64,000 nucleotides of DNA from Solirubrobacter sp963848475 (GCA_963848475.1 CAWKDW010000008.1:124001-188000); one strand, 5' to 3'; counted from the first letter of the stretch, positions 49,340 to 59,536 are shown. Translations and numbers: made by a program. Notes: generated by a model from the sequence alone, not told the origin.

Positions 49340-49911
49340 CCGGCACCGACACCGGCGTCGGCAAGACGTACGTCTCGGCCGCGCTGTGCGACGCCGAGAC
49401 GACCTACGTCAAGGCGGCGCAGACCGGCGGCGACGACGACGCGCAGACCGTGCGCGAGCTGTCCGGCGCCACCGTCCACACGCTCGCCTGGTACCCCGAG
49501 CCGCTCTCACCCGAGCGCTCCGCGGCCCGCGCGAACCTGCCCTGCATCACACCGCAGGAGATCGCGGACTTCGTGGAGCAGTTGCCCGACGATCGCGTGA
49601 TCATCGAGGGCGCCGGCGGCCTGCTCGTCCGCTTCGGCGGTGAGGGGACGATCGCCGACGTCGCGGAGCTGCTCGACGCGCCGCTGATCGTCGTCGCCCG
49701 CGCCGGGCTGGGCACGCTCAACCACACCGCCTTGACGGTCGAGGCGATCGAGCGCCGGGGCCTGCGCTGCCTCGGCATCGTGATCGGCTCCTGGCCGCGC
49801 GACCCGGACCTCGCTTGTTTGTGCAACCTGGACGACCTCGAATCGATCGCCCCGATCCTCGGGCGCGTGCCCGAGGGCGCGACCGACCTCAAACTGGAGA
49901 TCCCAGCATGA
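49324..49911 (+). CDS. bioD: Dethiobiotin synthetase
   Basis: 195 residues, ATP-dependent carboxylation of DAPA to dethiobiotin. P-loop VTGTDTGVGKTYVSAAL at 5-21, VKAAQTGGDDDAQTV, and IIEGAGGLLVRFG (Mg and substrate loop) are diagnostic. ATG lies in the end of bioA and its stop overlaps the bioB start (ATGA). Confidence 0.93.
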   Translation: MRVVVTGTDTGVGKTYVSAALCDAETTYVKAAQTGGDDDAQTVRELSGATVHTLAWYPEPLSPERSAARANLPCITPQEIADFVEQLPDDRVIIEGAGGLLVRFGGEGTIADVAELLDAPLIVVARAGLGTLNHTALTVEAIERRGLRCLGIVIGSWPRDPDLACLCNLDDLESIAPILGRVPEGATDLKLEIPA

Positions 49912-50897
49912 TCCTCGACATCGCCCGTGAGCAGGTCCTCGAGCGGGGCATCGGCCTCGACGAGGCGCAGACGCTGCAGGTGCTGCAACTTCCCGACGAG
50001 TCGGTCGACGCCGCCCTGGACCTCGCGCACGAGGTCCGGATGAAGTGGTGCGGCCCGGAGGTCGAGATCGAGGGCATCGTCTCGCTCAAGACGGGTGGCT
50101 GCCCCGAGGATTGCCACTTCTGCTCGCAGTCGAGCCGCTTCGAGACGCCGGTGCGGGCGGTCCGGCTGGACATCCCGTCGCTGGTCGAGGCCGCCCGCGA
50201 GACGGCGTTGACCGGCGCGACCGAGTTCTGCATCGTCGCCGCCGTCCGCGGTCCCGACCGGCGCCTGATGGAGCAGGTGCGCGAGGGCGTCGCGGCGATC
50301 ACCGCGGAGGTGGACATCAACGTCGCGTGCTCGCTCGGGATCCTCACGCGCGAGCAGGGCGTCGAGCTGGCCGAGCTGGGCGTCCACCGCTACAACCACA
50401 ACCTCGAGACCGCGCGCTCGCACTTCGCCAACGTCGTCACGACGCACACGTGGGAGGAGCGCTGGGAGACGCTGGCGCTCGTGCGCGAGCTGGGGATGGA
50501 GGTCTGCTGCGGCGGCATCATCGGCATGGGCGAGACGCTCGAGCAGCGTGCCGAACTGGCCGCGCAGTTCGCCTCGCTGGACCCGGACGAGGTGCCGCTG
50601 AACTTCCTCGACCCGCGCCCCGGCACCCCCTTCGCATCGCTCGAGCCGGTGCCTGCGCAGGATGCGCTGCGGACGATCGCCGCGTTCCGGCTCGCGCTGC
50701 CGCGGACCATCCTGCGCTTCGCGGGCGGGCGCGAGCTGACGCTGGGCGACCTCGGCGCGAGGCAGGGCATGGTCGGCGGCATCAACGCCGTGATCGTCGG
50801 CAACTACCTGACGACGCTCGGGCGCGACCCGCAGGAGGACCTGGACCTGCTCGCGTCGCTCTCGATGCCGGTCAAGGAACTCTCGAAGACTCTGTGA
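49908..50897 (+). CDS. bioB: Biotin synthase
   Basis: 329 residues, radical-SAM enzyme inserting sulfur into dethiobiotin. The 4Fe-4S cysteines are C65, C69 and C72 (CPEDCHFC). HRYNHNLETARSHFANVVTT, CCGGIIGMGETLEQR and NFLDPRPGTPFA are family hallmarks. Intact frame. Immediately followed, with a four-base overlap, by a BsaP-like small protein, which is known to be needed by actinobacterial BioB. Confidence 0.95.
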   Translation: MILDIAREQVLERGIGLDEAQTLQVLQLPDESVDAALDLAHEVRMKWCGPEVEIEGIVSLKTGGCPEDCHFCSQSSRFETPVRAVRLDIPSLVEAARETALTGATEFCIVAAVRGPDRRLMEQVREGVAAITAEVDINVACSLGILTREQGVELAELGVHRYNHNLETARSHFANVVTTHTWEERWETLALVRELGMEVCCGGIIGMGETLEQRAELAAQFASLDPDEVPLNFLDPRPGTPFASLEPVPAQDALRTIAAFRLALPRTILRFAGGRELTLGDLGARQGMVGGINAVIVGNYLTTLGRDPQEDLDLLASLSMPVKELSKTL

Positions 50898-51085
50898 TCA
50901 CGGAGGCCGAACGAACGGCGCTCGCGCCCTATTGCGCCGGTTGCGGCAAGCCGTTGCGCGATGGCTCGCACGAGCGCTGCCTGCGTCCGCTGGACCCGCC
51001 GCGCTGGTGCGCGAACTGCGGCCGCAAGCTCGCCGTCCAGGTCCTTCCGACGGGTTATGAGGCGCGATGCGTCCGCTGCCCCTGA
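50894..51085 (+). CDS. bsaP: Biotin synthase auxiliary protein (BsaP-like)
   Basis: 63 residues from GTG overlapping the bioB stop. Cysteines C14, C17, C29, C39, C42, C59 and C62 with H26 are spaced for metal or cluster binding: YCAGCGKPLRDGSHERC, then PPRWCANCGRKLAVQVLPTG and ARCVRC. The second half follows the pattern of mycobacterial BsaP, a small protein that works with BioB in actinobacteria. The role is inferred from pattern and position. Its end overlaps bioF by 19 bases. Confidence 0.78.
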   Translation: MITEAERTALAPYCAGCGKPLRDGSHERCLRPLDPPRWCANCGRKLAVQVLPTGYEARCVRCP

Positions 51086-52151
51086 TCGAGGAGGCGCTGC
51101 ACCGCTCGCTGCGCACGATCGAGAGCGCGCAGGGCCCGAAGGTGATGCTCGACGGGCGCGAGGTGCTGCTGCTGTGCTCGAACGACTACCTCGGGCTCGC
51201 CGGCGACCAGCGCGTGCGCGACGCGGCGGCGGAGACCGCGGCGCGGTGGGGCGCCGGCGCGGGCGGGTCGCCGCTGGTCAGCGGGCACATGGGCATCCAT
51301 CGCGAGCTCGAGCAGCGGCTGGCCGAGCTCAAGGGGACCGAGGCCTGTGTGCTCTTCGGCAGCGGGTTCCTGGCCAACACCGGGGTGGTCGCGGCGCTTG
51401 CCTCTGACGGTGTGGTCGCCTCGGATGAGCTCAACCACGCCTCGATCGTCGACGGCTGCCGGCTCGCTCGCGCACGGACACTGGTCTATCCCCACGGATC
51501 GGTTCCGACGGGTGCGGACGTGATCGTCACCGACGCGGTCTTCAGCATGGATGGCGACGTCGCGCCGCTGGCCGAGTTGGTCGAGACCGGCGCGCGGGTG
51601 ATCGTCGACGAGGCGCATGCGACCGGTGTGATCGGTGCCGAAGGCCGCGGGCTCGTGCATGAGCTCGGGCTGCAGAACGAGGTCATCACGATCGGCACGC
51701 TCGGCAAGGCGCTGGGCAGCTACGGCGCCTTCGTCTGCTGCGACGCGAAGACCGCCGACTTCCTCGTCAATCGCGCGCGGACGCTGATCTACTCGACTGC
51801 GCTGCCGCCGCCGTCGATCGGCGCCGCGCTCGCGCGCTCTGGAGCTGATGGATCGCTCGCTGCGTGGGGCGGCTGCACGCGAACGCACGCGTGCTGCGCG
51901 GTGCGTTGGGGGTCGAGGTCAACGACATGCCGATCGTCCCGCTGGTGTTCGGCGAGCCGGCGCAAGCGCTCGCGCGCTGCGCCGCGGCACTCGAGGAAGG
52001 CGTCTTCGCCCAGGCCATCCGCCCGCCCACGGTCCCGCCCGGAACGTCCCGCCTGCGGGTCGTCGCCACCGCCGCGCACGATCCGGACGATCTCCTTCGC
52101 GCCGGCCGCGTTCTTAATGAGAACGATTATGAATCAGATGGGCTACTCTGA
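51067..52151 (+). CDS. bioF: 8-amino-7-oxononanoate synthase, two frameshifts
   Basis: First committed step, pimeloyl thioester plus alanine to KAPA, PLP-dependent. SNDYLGLAGDQRVRDAAAE, GSPLVSGHMGIHRELEQRL, DEAHATGVIGAEGRGLV and the PLP lysine in ITIGTLGKALGSYGAFVCC are present. Extra bases near 51840 (CGCGCTCTGGAG) and 51866 (CTGCGTGGGGCGG) break the frame; corrected length is 360 residues with VNDMPIVPLVFGEPAQALAR and RPPTVPPGTSRLRVVATAAH. The last 15 residues (LNENDYESDGLL) are unusual for the family. Confidence 0.87.
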
Positions 52152-52156
52152 GGGGC

Positions 52157-52263
52157 GAAGGGAAGTAGTCCCCACGGGTGGCGTTCGTCAACACGGCCGA
52201 TAGGCCCGGCGCCACCGGCCTGTAGCAGGGCGGACGAAACCTTCTCCCTCAACCCGGAGAAGG
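52157..52263 (+). promoter_or_regulatory. yybP-ykoY (Mn2+) riboswitch with Shine-Dalgarno sequester hairpin
   Basis: The aptamer reads GAAGGGAAGTAGTCCCC at its 5' side, TCGTCAACACGGCC in the middle and GGGCGGACGAAACCTTC at the 3' side, matching the conserved L1 and L3 parts of the yybP-ykoY class. P1 would pair GAAGG (52157-52161) with CCTTC (52240-52244). The same CCTTCTCC (52240-52247) can instead pair all eight bases with GGAGAAGG (52256-52263), the ribosome binding site of the TerC gene. The two pairings exclude each other, so ligand-bound RNA would expose the site. Confidence 0.82.
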
Positions 52264-52267
52264 ACTC

Positions 52268-53234
52268 TTGCTACTCGCCGCTGCCACTGAAGCCGACAAG
52301 CTCAATCTGGATATCTCGCTCGGAACCTGGGCGATCCTCGGCGCGGTCATCGTCGTGATGCTCGCGTTCGACCTCTTCGTCTACGCCCGCGGCCATATCC
52401 CGAGCGTGCGCGAGAACCTGCTCTGGTCGATCGGCTGGATCCTGGTCGCGCTCGCCTTCGGCGCCGTCTTCTGGGCCTGGCAGGGCAGCGAAGCGGGGTC
52501 CCAGTACCTCGCCGGCTACCTGCTCGAGCGCTCGCTCTCGCTCGACAACATCTTCGTCTTCGCCGTGATCCTGGCCTACTTCGCGGTGCCCGGCGAGAAG
52601 GTCCAGGGCAAGGTCCTGGCCTGGGGCATCATGCTCGCGCTCTTCCTGCGCCTGATCTTCATCATGCTCGGCGCGGCGCTGCTGGACGCCTTCCACGTCA
52701 CGTTCTACGTCTTCGGCGCGCTGCTGCTCTATACGGCGTGGAAGCTCGCCCGCCACGACGACGTCGAGGTCGACCCCGAGCACAACCCGCTGCTCAAACA
52801 ACTCCGCAAGCGCGTCACGATCACCGACGAATACGACGGCGACAAGCTCTTCACGAAGGTCAACGGCAAGCGCGTCGCGACCCCGCTGCTCGCGGTCTTC
52901 ATCGTCATCGCGTCGACCGACATCATCTTCGCCGTCGACTCGATCCCGGCGATCTTCGCCGTCACCCAGGAGCCGTTCATCGTCTTCGCCGCCAACGCGT
53001 TCGCGCTGATCGGCCTGCGCGCGCTTGTACTTCCTGCTCGTCGGCCTGATGGACCGCTTCGTCTACCTGACGCAGGGGCTGTCGGTGATCCTCGCGTTCA
53101 TCGGCGTGAAGATGCTCCTGATCGACATCTGGCACGTACCGATCTGGCTCTCGCTGGCCGTGATCGCGGGCACGCTGGTGATCACCGCGGTGCTCTCGCT
53201 GCGGGCGGAGCCGAAGGCCAAGACGCCCGCGTAG
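52268..53234 (+). CDS. TerC-family membrane protein (Alx/MeeF-like metal exporter), one frameshift
   Basis: Frame-corrected 321 residues from TTG, four bases after the GGAGAAGG site. Eight or so membrane helices; the family acids are in YLLERSLSLDNIFVFAVILA and IASTDIIFAVDSIPAIFAVT. Some TerC proteins export Mn2+ to protect the cell or to load secreted enzymes; the Mn riboswitch upstream supports that. An extra T near 53027 (GCGCTTGTACTTC) breaks the frame before FLLVGLMDRFVYLTQGLSVI. Confidence 0.88.
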
Positions 53235-53283
53235 CGCCATCCAGCGTTTGCGCGCCGAAATTCGCGACGACGCGGCGCCGGCC

Positions 53284-53432
53284 GTGACCGCGGTACCTTC
53301 ACCCTGTCGTACCGGTTCCTGCGCACGTTCCGGCCGGCGACCTACCGTTTCCGCATCGTGGCCGACGAAGACTCCGCCTTCCAATACGGTCGCGGAGCCA
53401 GCCGTGCGGTCAACATTCACGTCAGACCATGA
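53284..53432 (+). pseudogene. C-terminal fragment of a surface-type beta-sandwich protein
   Basis: Reads GTFTLSYRFLRTFRPATYRF, RIVADEDSAFQYGRGASRAV and NIHVRP then stop. It resembles the last strands of secreted Ig-like or fibronectin-like proteins of this lineage. No start or upstream part is present. Its stop overlaps the ATG of the protease gene. Confidence 0.5.
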
Positions 53433-54679
53433 TCCGAGCCGTCTTCCTCACCCTCGCCATCGCGCTGCTCACCGCCGCTCCCGCGGCCGCCGAGCCGGTC
53501 GAGATCACGCGGCAGGCCAAGGCCGCTCACACGGAGTTCCTGCTCACGGCGACGCCACCCGGGCCCGCGGCCACGATCTGTCTCGTGGACACCGGAGTCA
53601 ACGTCAACGCCGATACGGTCGGCGTGATCGGGCGCCTGGCGCTCACGGGTGAGACGTCGGACCAGAGCCTGACCTCGCACGGCACGCAGATGGCGATGTT
53701 CATCGGTGCGCCGTCGAATGGCTTCGGAATGGTCGGCATCTGGCCGGCCGCCCGGATTCTCAGCGTCCGCGCGAATGTCGCGGGCGAGGAGGCGTTCACC
53801 GCGGTCGACTACATCAACGGCGTCAAGCGCTGCAGTGATGCCGCGATCGCGTATGGGGTCAAGGTCGTGGTCATGCCGGCGGCCTCGGAGTTCGCGCTGA
53901 CGCCTCCTGAGCGGGAGGCCCTGGTCGACGAGGTCAGCGGCGCGCGAGCGACGGGGATCAGCTTCGTCGCCGCCGCCGGCAATAACGGCGGCGGACCTGT
54001 CGGCACGCCGGCGAACATCCCCGGCATCCTGTCCACCGGCGCCACCGATTCGGCTTCGGGCGGGCTGTGCTCGTTCAGCGCGACCGGTGCGCTGCTGCTC
54101 GCGCCCGGATGCGCGCTCGACGGTGCCGACCCGGCCACCGGTGCTTCATCCGGCGCACAGCAGGGGACGAGCCACGCCGCGGTGATCGCAGCCACCGCGC
54201 TCGCGGCGCTGCGGACCTGGCGACCCGATCTGACCCCGGACGACGCGGATCGCCTTCTCAGTGAAACCGCGAGGCCCTCGCCGTGGGGCCGAAGCGTGGA
54301 CCTGACCGCTGCATTCGTCGCAGCTGGGCTGGGTGCGATCGCGGCACCGGCACCGGCACCGGCGCCTACTCCGCAACCGTCACCGACTCCCCAAGCCAAG
54401 GCAACGCTCGTCAAGCCACGGATCACCACGCGATCGCGTGGCAGTGGCGCAAAGCGCACCCTGACCGTGAAGGCGTCCAACCGCCCGCGCGGCGCCAAGC
54501 TCACGGTCCGCGTCTACGTTCGCGGGCACGGCGGAAAGCTGCGTCGCGTCGCCTCGCGAACGCGGCGGTCGTCAGTCGTCTCGATCCGAGTGCGTACGTG
54601 GCGGCGTGTAACCGCACGGTTCACCGATCCGGCCGGCAAGTATCTGCAGAGTCCGGCGCGGATCGTGACGCGACGATGA
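53429..54679 (+). CDS. Secreted subtilisin-like (S8) serine protease
   Basis: 416 residues. A signal peptide (RAVFLTLAIALLTAAPAAA) precedes the catalytic domain. The triad is visible: Asp in ICLVDTGVNVN, His in LTSHGTQMAMF and Ser in GAQQGTSHAAVIA; the oxyanion Asn lies in SFVAAAGNNGGGPV. A Pro/Ala linker (APAPAPAPTPQPSPTPQ) leads to a basic beta-type C-terminal domain (LTVRVYVRGHGGKLRRVASR). Overlaps the next secreted gene by four bases, so the two are exported together. Confidence 0.87.
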   Translation: MIRAVFLTLAIALLTAAPAAAEPVEITRQAKAAHTEFLLTATPPGPAATICLVDTGVNVNADTVGVIGRLALTGETSDQSLTSHGTQMAMFIGAPSNGFGMVGIWPAARILSVRANVAGEEAFTAVDYINGVKRCSDAAIAYGVKVVVMPAASEFALTPPEREALVDEVSGARATGISFVAAAGNNGGGPVGTPANIPGILSTGATDSASGGLCSFSATGALLLAPGCALDGADPATGASSGAQQGTSHAAVIAATALAALRTWRPDLTPDDADRLLSETARPSPWGRSVDLTAAFVAAGLGAIAAPAPAPAPTPQPSPTPQAKATLVKPRITTRSRGSGAKRTLTVKASNRPRGAKLTVRVYVRGHGGKLRRVASRTRRSSVVSIRVRTWRRVTARFTDPAGKYLQSPARIVTRR

Positions 54680-56279
54680 GGGTCGCCGTACTCGTGGCGG
54701 CGTTGGCATGCGCGATGGCAACGATCGCGAGCCGGGCCGATGCGGGCGTCTTCGAGGTCCGGTCCTGCGGAGCGAGTGCGACGTCCGCGTACACCCCGGC
54801 CAACGGCAGCCCGAGCACGATGGCCACAGCCACCCAATGCCCGCCGGTCGCGGGAACGCTCCTCAGCGGAATCTTCGCAGCGCCCCTCGCCGGGACGTTC
54901 ACGCCGGACGGCCTGTCGAGTGGGTGGTCCGTCTTCACGCCCACCGGCCTCACGCTCCGGCGGCTTGATGTCCACCGCTCGATCGGTACTCGACGCAGCA
55001 ACTGGACGGCCGTCGTCCGAACCGCCGAAGGAGCGGAACTCGAATCCTGCGTTCTCGGCGCTCTCGTCGAATGCCAGCGAGGCGATCCGGCCGGGGACAA
55101 TTCCGCCACGTACGCGGGCCTCAGCACTCGAGGCGTGACGTTCTCGATCGAATGCCACACCGACCCGGTCGGACTCACCTGCCCCGGCCGAACACTCACG
55201 CAGGCATGGGTCGCGATCTACAGCTCGGTCGCGCTGGTCGACGATCCGACGCCCCCGACCGTCGAGCCGCTCGCCGGGGCGCTGCTCACGCCCGGCTGGC
55301 ACAGCGAGAACGGGAACTTGAGCGTCGGGGCGAGCGACGCGAGCGGGATCAAGCGGCTGAGCCTCACCGCGGGCAGCACGACGCTCTACGACCAGGCGCA
55401 GAGTTGCGACTACTCGCGGATGCAGCCGTGCCCGGCGAGCAAGCGGGAGTACGGTGGCGGTCGACACCTCGCGGCTTCCCGACGGGACGCACCAACTCAG
55501 CGCCGTCGCCACCGATGCGGCGGAGCAGGCCGCGGCCGCGACCGCGGTCCTGCGGATCGACCGGCATGCGCCCGAGGCGCCGATCGCGCTCGGCGTGGAG
55601 CGCAACCCGGACGGGACGCTGGCGCTGGTGTGGACGAATCCGGATCAGGGGACGGCGGCGCCGATCGTGGGCGCGCGCTACGACGTCTGCGATGCCGCCG
55701 GGCAGAACTGCGTCGCCGGGGCACTCGTGCCCGGCCGGGACATCGCGCGTGTTCCCTCCGTGGCGATCCCCGCGGGTGAGCATGTCGTGCGGCTGTGGCT
55801 GCAGGACGAGGCGGGCAACGTCGATCCGGCGACCGCCGCGACGCTCGCGGTCGATCCTTCGACCGTCTCCGCGCGCCGGGCGGTCGATACGAATCCGCCG
55901 ATCCTCCTGCCCGACGGTCCCAGCGCCGTCGCCGAAGCTGCGGATCACGAAGGCACGGCGGACCGGTTCGACGTTGACGCTCAGCGGCACGATCGCCCGC
56001 GGTGCCACGGCAACGATCCGGGCGCGACGTCGCCCGGACCAAGACCGGCAGGACGGCCGCGACGGCGAAGACGAAGCCGAAGAAGGGGAAGTGGACGTTG
56101 CGGGTGAAGCTGACGCCGGCGCTACGGCGAGCGCCGCGATGTACCTCAACGTGAAATATGCGGGTCAAACGGCCTTCCGCAAGACGACGCTGCACCGCAA
56201 GCTCGCAAAGAAGCGGCCACGAGGCGGCAGCACCGCGACGGAGTTCAGCGTGGAGCAGCGCTCAGCGCAACGCCGCTGA
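54676..56279 (+). CDS. Secreted multi-domain beta-sandwich protein, several frameshifts
   Basis: A signal peptide (RVAVLVAALACAMATIASRA) is followed by a Cys-containing domain (GVFEVRSCGASATSAYTPAN, SIECHTDPVGLTCPGRTLTQ) and Ig-like repeats (DASGIKRLSLTAGSTTLYDQ, APEAPIALGVERNPDGTLAL, WLQDEAGNVDPATAATLAVD). The frame shifts near 55450 and again several times after 55900; the end reads YLNVKYAGQTAFRKTTLHRK. The first shift looks like one extra base; the end is too broken to reconstruct with confidence. Substrate-binding or surface role likely. Confidence 0.6.
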
Positions 56280-58072
56280 GTTCCTCGGCCGGGACGGGGC
56301 GGCCGAAGAGGAAGCCCTGGCCGAGGCGGCAGCCGAGCGCGCGCAGGGCTTCGGCCTGCTCGGGCTCCTCGATGCCCTCGGGGATCAGCACGAGCCCGAG
56401 GGACTCGCCCATCGCGACGATCGCGTTCAAGAGGGCGCTGTCCTCGCAGGCGTCCTTGGTGAAGGAGCGGTCGATCTTCAGGACGTCCATCGGGAACTTG
56501 CGCAGGTAGCTCAGCGACGAGTAGCCCGTGCCGAAGTCGTCGATCGCGAGGCGGACGCCGAGGCGGCGAAGGGCCTGCATCCGTTCAGCTTCGAGATCGC
56601 CGACGAGCGAGGACTCGGTGACCTCGAGGACCAGCCTCGCGGCAGTCCAGGCCGCCGTCGGACAGCGCGGTGGCGACCTCCTCGACGAAGCCCGGCTGCT
56701 CGAGCTGGGCCCCGGCGACGTTGACGCTCAGATAGGGAGCGCCGGCCCAGGTGGCCGCCTGGCGGACGGCTTCGCGCAGGACCCAGCGGCCCAGCGGCAC
56801 GATCAGGCCGGTCTCCTCGGCCAGCGGGATGAACTCGCCGGGACCGAGGAAGCCGCGCACCGGATGCTGCCAGCGCACCAGCGCCTCGAAGCCGGCGACG
56901 CGACCCAGGTCGAGGTCGACGATCGACTGGTAGTGCAGGACGAGCTCGTCGTTGTCGATCGCCCGCTCGAGCTCCTCGCTGCGATCGAGGCGGGCGACGG
57001 CGTTGACGTGCATGTCGTTGGTGAAGACGGCGAAGCGGTTGGTGCCGGCGGCCTTGGCGGCGTACATCGCGAGGTCGGCGTTGCGCAGGAGCTGGTCGCC
57101 GGAGTCGGTGGTGGCGATGCCGATGCTGGCGCGCAGGTGCAGGCGCTTGCCCTCGAGCATCACGGGTGCGGCGAGGACGTCGAACAGGCGGTCGACCAGC
57201 GCGTCGACGTCGGCCACGTCCAGGGCGAGGATCGCGAACTCGTCGCCGCCGAGACGGGCGACGGTGTCGTCGTCACGCAGCGCGCGCGCGCAGGCGGTCG
57301 CCGGCGATCTCCAAGCAGGCGGTCGCCGGCCGCATGGCCGAGCGAGTCGTTGACGCGCTTGAAGTCGTCCAGGTCGAGGAAGGCGACGACGGCGGGCGCG
57401 CCGCAGCTTCAGGGTCTCGGCGATCCGGCGCTCGAAGAGCGAGCGGTTGGGCAGGCCGGTCAGCGAGTCGTGGAAGGCGAGCCGGCGCAGGTCGACCGTC
57501 GCGCAGGCGGCGGCGGTCGGCGACGTCCAGCAGGGCGAGCAGCGCGGTGAGGCCGACGACGAGCAGGACCATCACGACGACGGTGCCGATCCAGGACATC
57601 CTGTCGCTGCGCGCCGCGAGCTCGTGGTTGCGGTCGGCGGCGTCGCGCAGCGCGGCGCGAAGCGTCTCGAACGCGCTCTTCTCGCCCGGGACGCCTGCCG
57701 CGGGACGGCCGAAGTCGCGGGCCCGGAACGCCGCGAAATCCTGCTCGACGACCGGCTGGAACGCGTCGAAGGCGCGCAAGCAGGCCTTCGGCCTCGTCAT
57801 CGGTCCCGTCCTGGAGCCCGAGCAGCTGCTCGTCGCATCCCGGCCAGCATCGAGGTCACCTCGGCCTGAACCTGGAGCGGCACGCTGCGCCGGGCCCGCG
57901 CCTCCCAGTTGAGCGCGTTGAGCCGGTTGGCGCTCGCCTGAACGCCGATCAGCGTCTCGTAGCGCCCGCGACGCTCGTCGGCGTGGCGGTGCACAGCAGC
58001 GATGCCGAGGGTCGCGACAGTGGCGACCACCGCGACGATGGCGGCGATCAGGATCGTGCGTCTGCCCTTCAT
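56245..58072 (-). CDS. Membrane GGDEF-EAL protein, several frameshifts
   Basis: Two membrane helices (ILIAAIVAVVATVATLGIAA and IGTVVVMVLLVVGLTALLAL) flank a ~150-residue helical sensor. GGDEF is intact at 57236-57250 (RLGGDEFAIL) and EAL at 56879-56887 (AGFEALVRWQHP); the EAL domain also keeps ASIGIATT, LAIDDFGTGYSSLSYLRKFP, DVLKIDRSFTKD and GIEEPEQAEALRALGC. So both c-di-GMP synthesis and breakdown are possible. Frameshifts near 57800, 57300-57500 and 56640 split it. The stop overlaps the end of the convergent secreted gene by 35 bases. Confidence 0.8.
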
Positions 58073-58114
58073 TGCACCCGGGTGGTCGGCCAGAAGCCGC
58101 GCCGCTTGACCGTT

Positions 58115-59536
58115 TCAGAGACCGAGCGTTTTCTTGGTGACCTTCCCCATCGCGTTGCGCGGGAGCTCGTCGAGGTAGCGGACCTCGCGCGGGCGCTTGT
58201 GCGGTGTCAGCAGCGCAGCGACGTGATCGGCCAGTTCCTGCTCACCTGGACGCGAGGCACCCTCGACGACGATCCAGGCGATGATCCGCTCACCGAGGTC
58301 GTCGTCTGGCTCGCCGGTGACCGCCGCCTCGGCCACGCCGGGATGTTCCAGCAGCGCGTTCTCGATCTCGCCGGCGCCGATCTTGTAGCCGCCGCTCTTG
58401 ATCAGATCGGTCGCGCGCCGCCCGACGATCCGGATGTAGCCGTCCTCCGAGCGCGTCGCGACGTCGCCCGTCGCGAACCACCCGGAGCGCATCGCCTCCG
58501 ACGTCGCGTCGGCACGGTTCAGGTACTCCAGGAACAGGTTCGGGCCGCGGACCTGGATCTCGCCGACGGTCTCGTCGTCGGAGATGTCCAGCACGGCACC
58601 GGAATCGTCGACCAACCGCACCGACACGCCGCCCAGCGGCACCCCGACGGTCCCCGGCCGCCGGTCGCCGTCGGCACGGATCGCGGTGTTCATCAGCGTC
58701 TCGCTCATCCCGTAGCGCTCGACGGGCAGCAGCCCGCAGGCGGCCGAGATCCGCTGATGGTCGGCCGCGGGCAATGCGGCGGAGCCGGACACGAGCAGCC
58801 GAGCGCCGCCCACGGCCCGGGCCAACGCGGCCGAGGCCTCGAGATCGGCGGCCAACCGGTGGTACATCGTCGGCACCCCGAAGAGCATCGTCGCGGGCCC
58901 GGCCAGCGCGGCGCCCGCGGCCTCGGAGGAGAACTTGCCGAGGTGGAACGCGCCGCCGCCGCGCCGCAGCGGCCCGAGCACGCCGAGGATCAGCCCGTGG
59001 ACGTGAAACAGCGGCAGGCCGTGCGCGACGACGTCGTCGCCCGTCCAGTCCCACGCGTCGGCGAGCGCGTCGAGGTTGGACGCGATCGCGCGCCGCGGCA
59101 GCACGACGCCCTTGGGCGGCCCGGTCGTCCCCGACGTGTAGACGACGATCGCCGGCGCCTCGTCGGAAGGCTCCGAACCGGGCCACGAGCCACGCGCGGA
59201 CACGTCGACGTCAACGCGCTCGATCGCCTCGGGGACCGCCGCAGCCCGGCGTGCACAACACGAGCTCCGGCGCGCTGTCGGTGAGGATGTGCGCGAGCTC
59301 CTTCGACCCCGCCTTCGGGTTGATCGGCACGATCGGGACCCCGGCGGCCAGCGCCCCGACGACCGCCACACACGTCTCCAGCGACGGGACGGCCCAGACC
59401 GCCACGCGCGAGGCCCCGGCCACCCGCTCGGCCACCGCGCCGGCGGCGCCGTGCAGCTCGCGCGTAGGTCAACGACGCCTCGCCCACCCGCACGGCCTCG
59501 CGGCCGTCGGGCTCCTCCAAACCTGTTCAAGAGCAC
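58115..59536 (-). CDS. MatB-like acyl-CoA (malonyl-CoA) synthetase, three frameshifts
   Basis: ANL superfamily adenylating enzyme. IVVYTSGTTGPPKGVVLPRR is the P-loop, ERYGMSETLMNTAI the A5 motif, GWFATGDVATRSEDGYIRIV with GRRATDLIKSGGYKIGAGEI the hinge, and RNAMGKVTKKTL the catalytic lysine. WDWTGDDVVAHGLPLFHVHG and length (about 472 after correction) fit MatB malonyl-CoA synthetases. Extra bases near 59515, 59467 and 59232 break the N-terminal part; removing three gives whole codons. GTG 59536 is the likely start. Confidence 0.82.
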   Translation of the reverse strand: MLLNRFGGARRPRGRAGGRGVVDLRASCTAPPARWPSGWPGPRAWRSGPSRRWRRVWRSSGRWPPGSRSCRSTRRRGRRSSRTSSPTARRSSCCARRAAAVPEAIERVDVDVSARGSWPGSEPSDEAPAIVVYTSGTTGPPKGVVLPRRAIASNLDALADAWDWTGDDVVAHGLPLFHVHGLILGVLGPLRRGGGAFHLGKFSSEAAGAALAGPATMLFGVPTMYHRLAADLEASAALARAVGGARLLVSGSAALPAADHQRISAACGLLPVERYGMSETLMNTAIRADGDRRPGTVGVPLGGVSVRLVDDSGAVLDISDDETVGEIQVRGPNLFLEYLNRADATSEAMRSGWFATGDVATRSEDGYIRIVGRRATDLIKSGGYKIGAGEIENALLEHPGVAEAAVTGEPDDDLGERIIAWIVVEGASRPGEQELADHVAALLTPHKRPREVRYLDELPRNAMGKVTKKTLGL

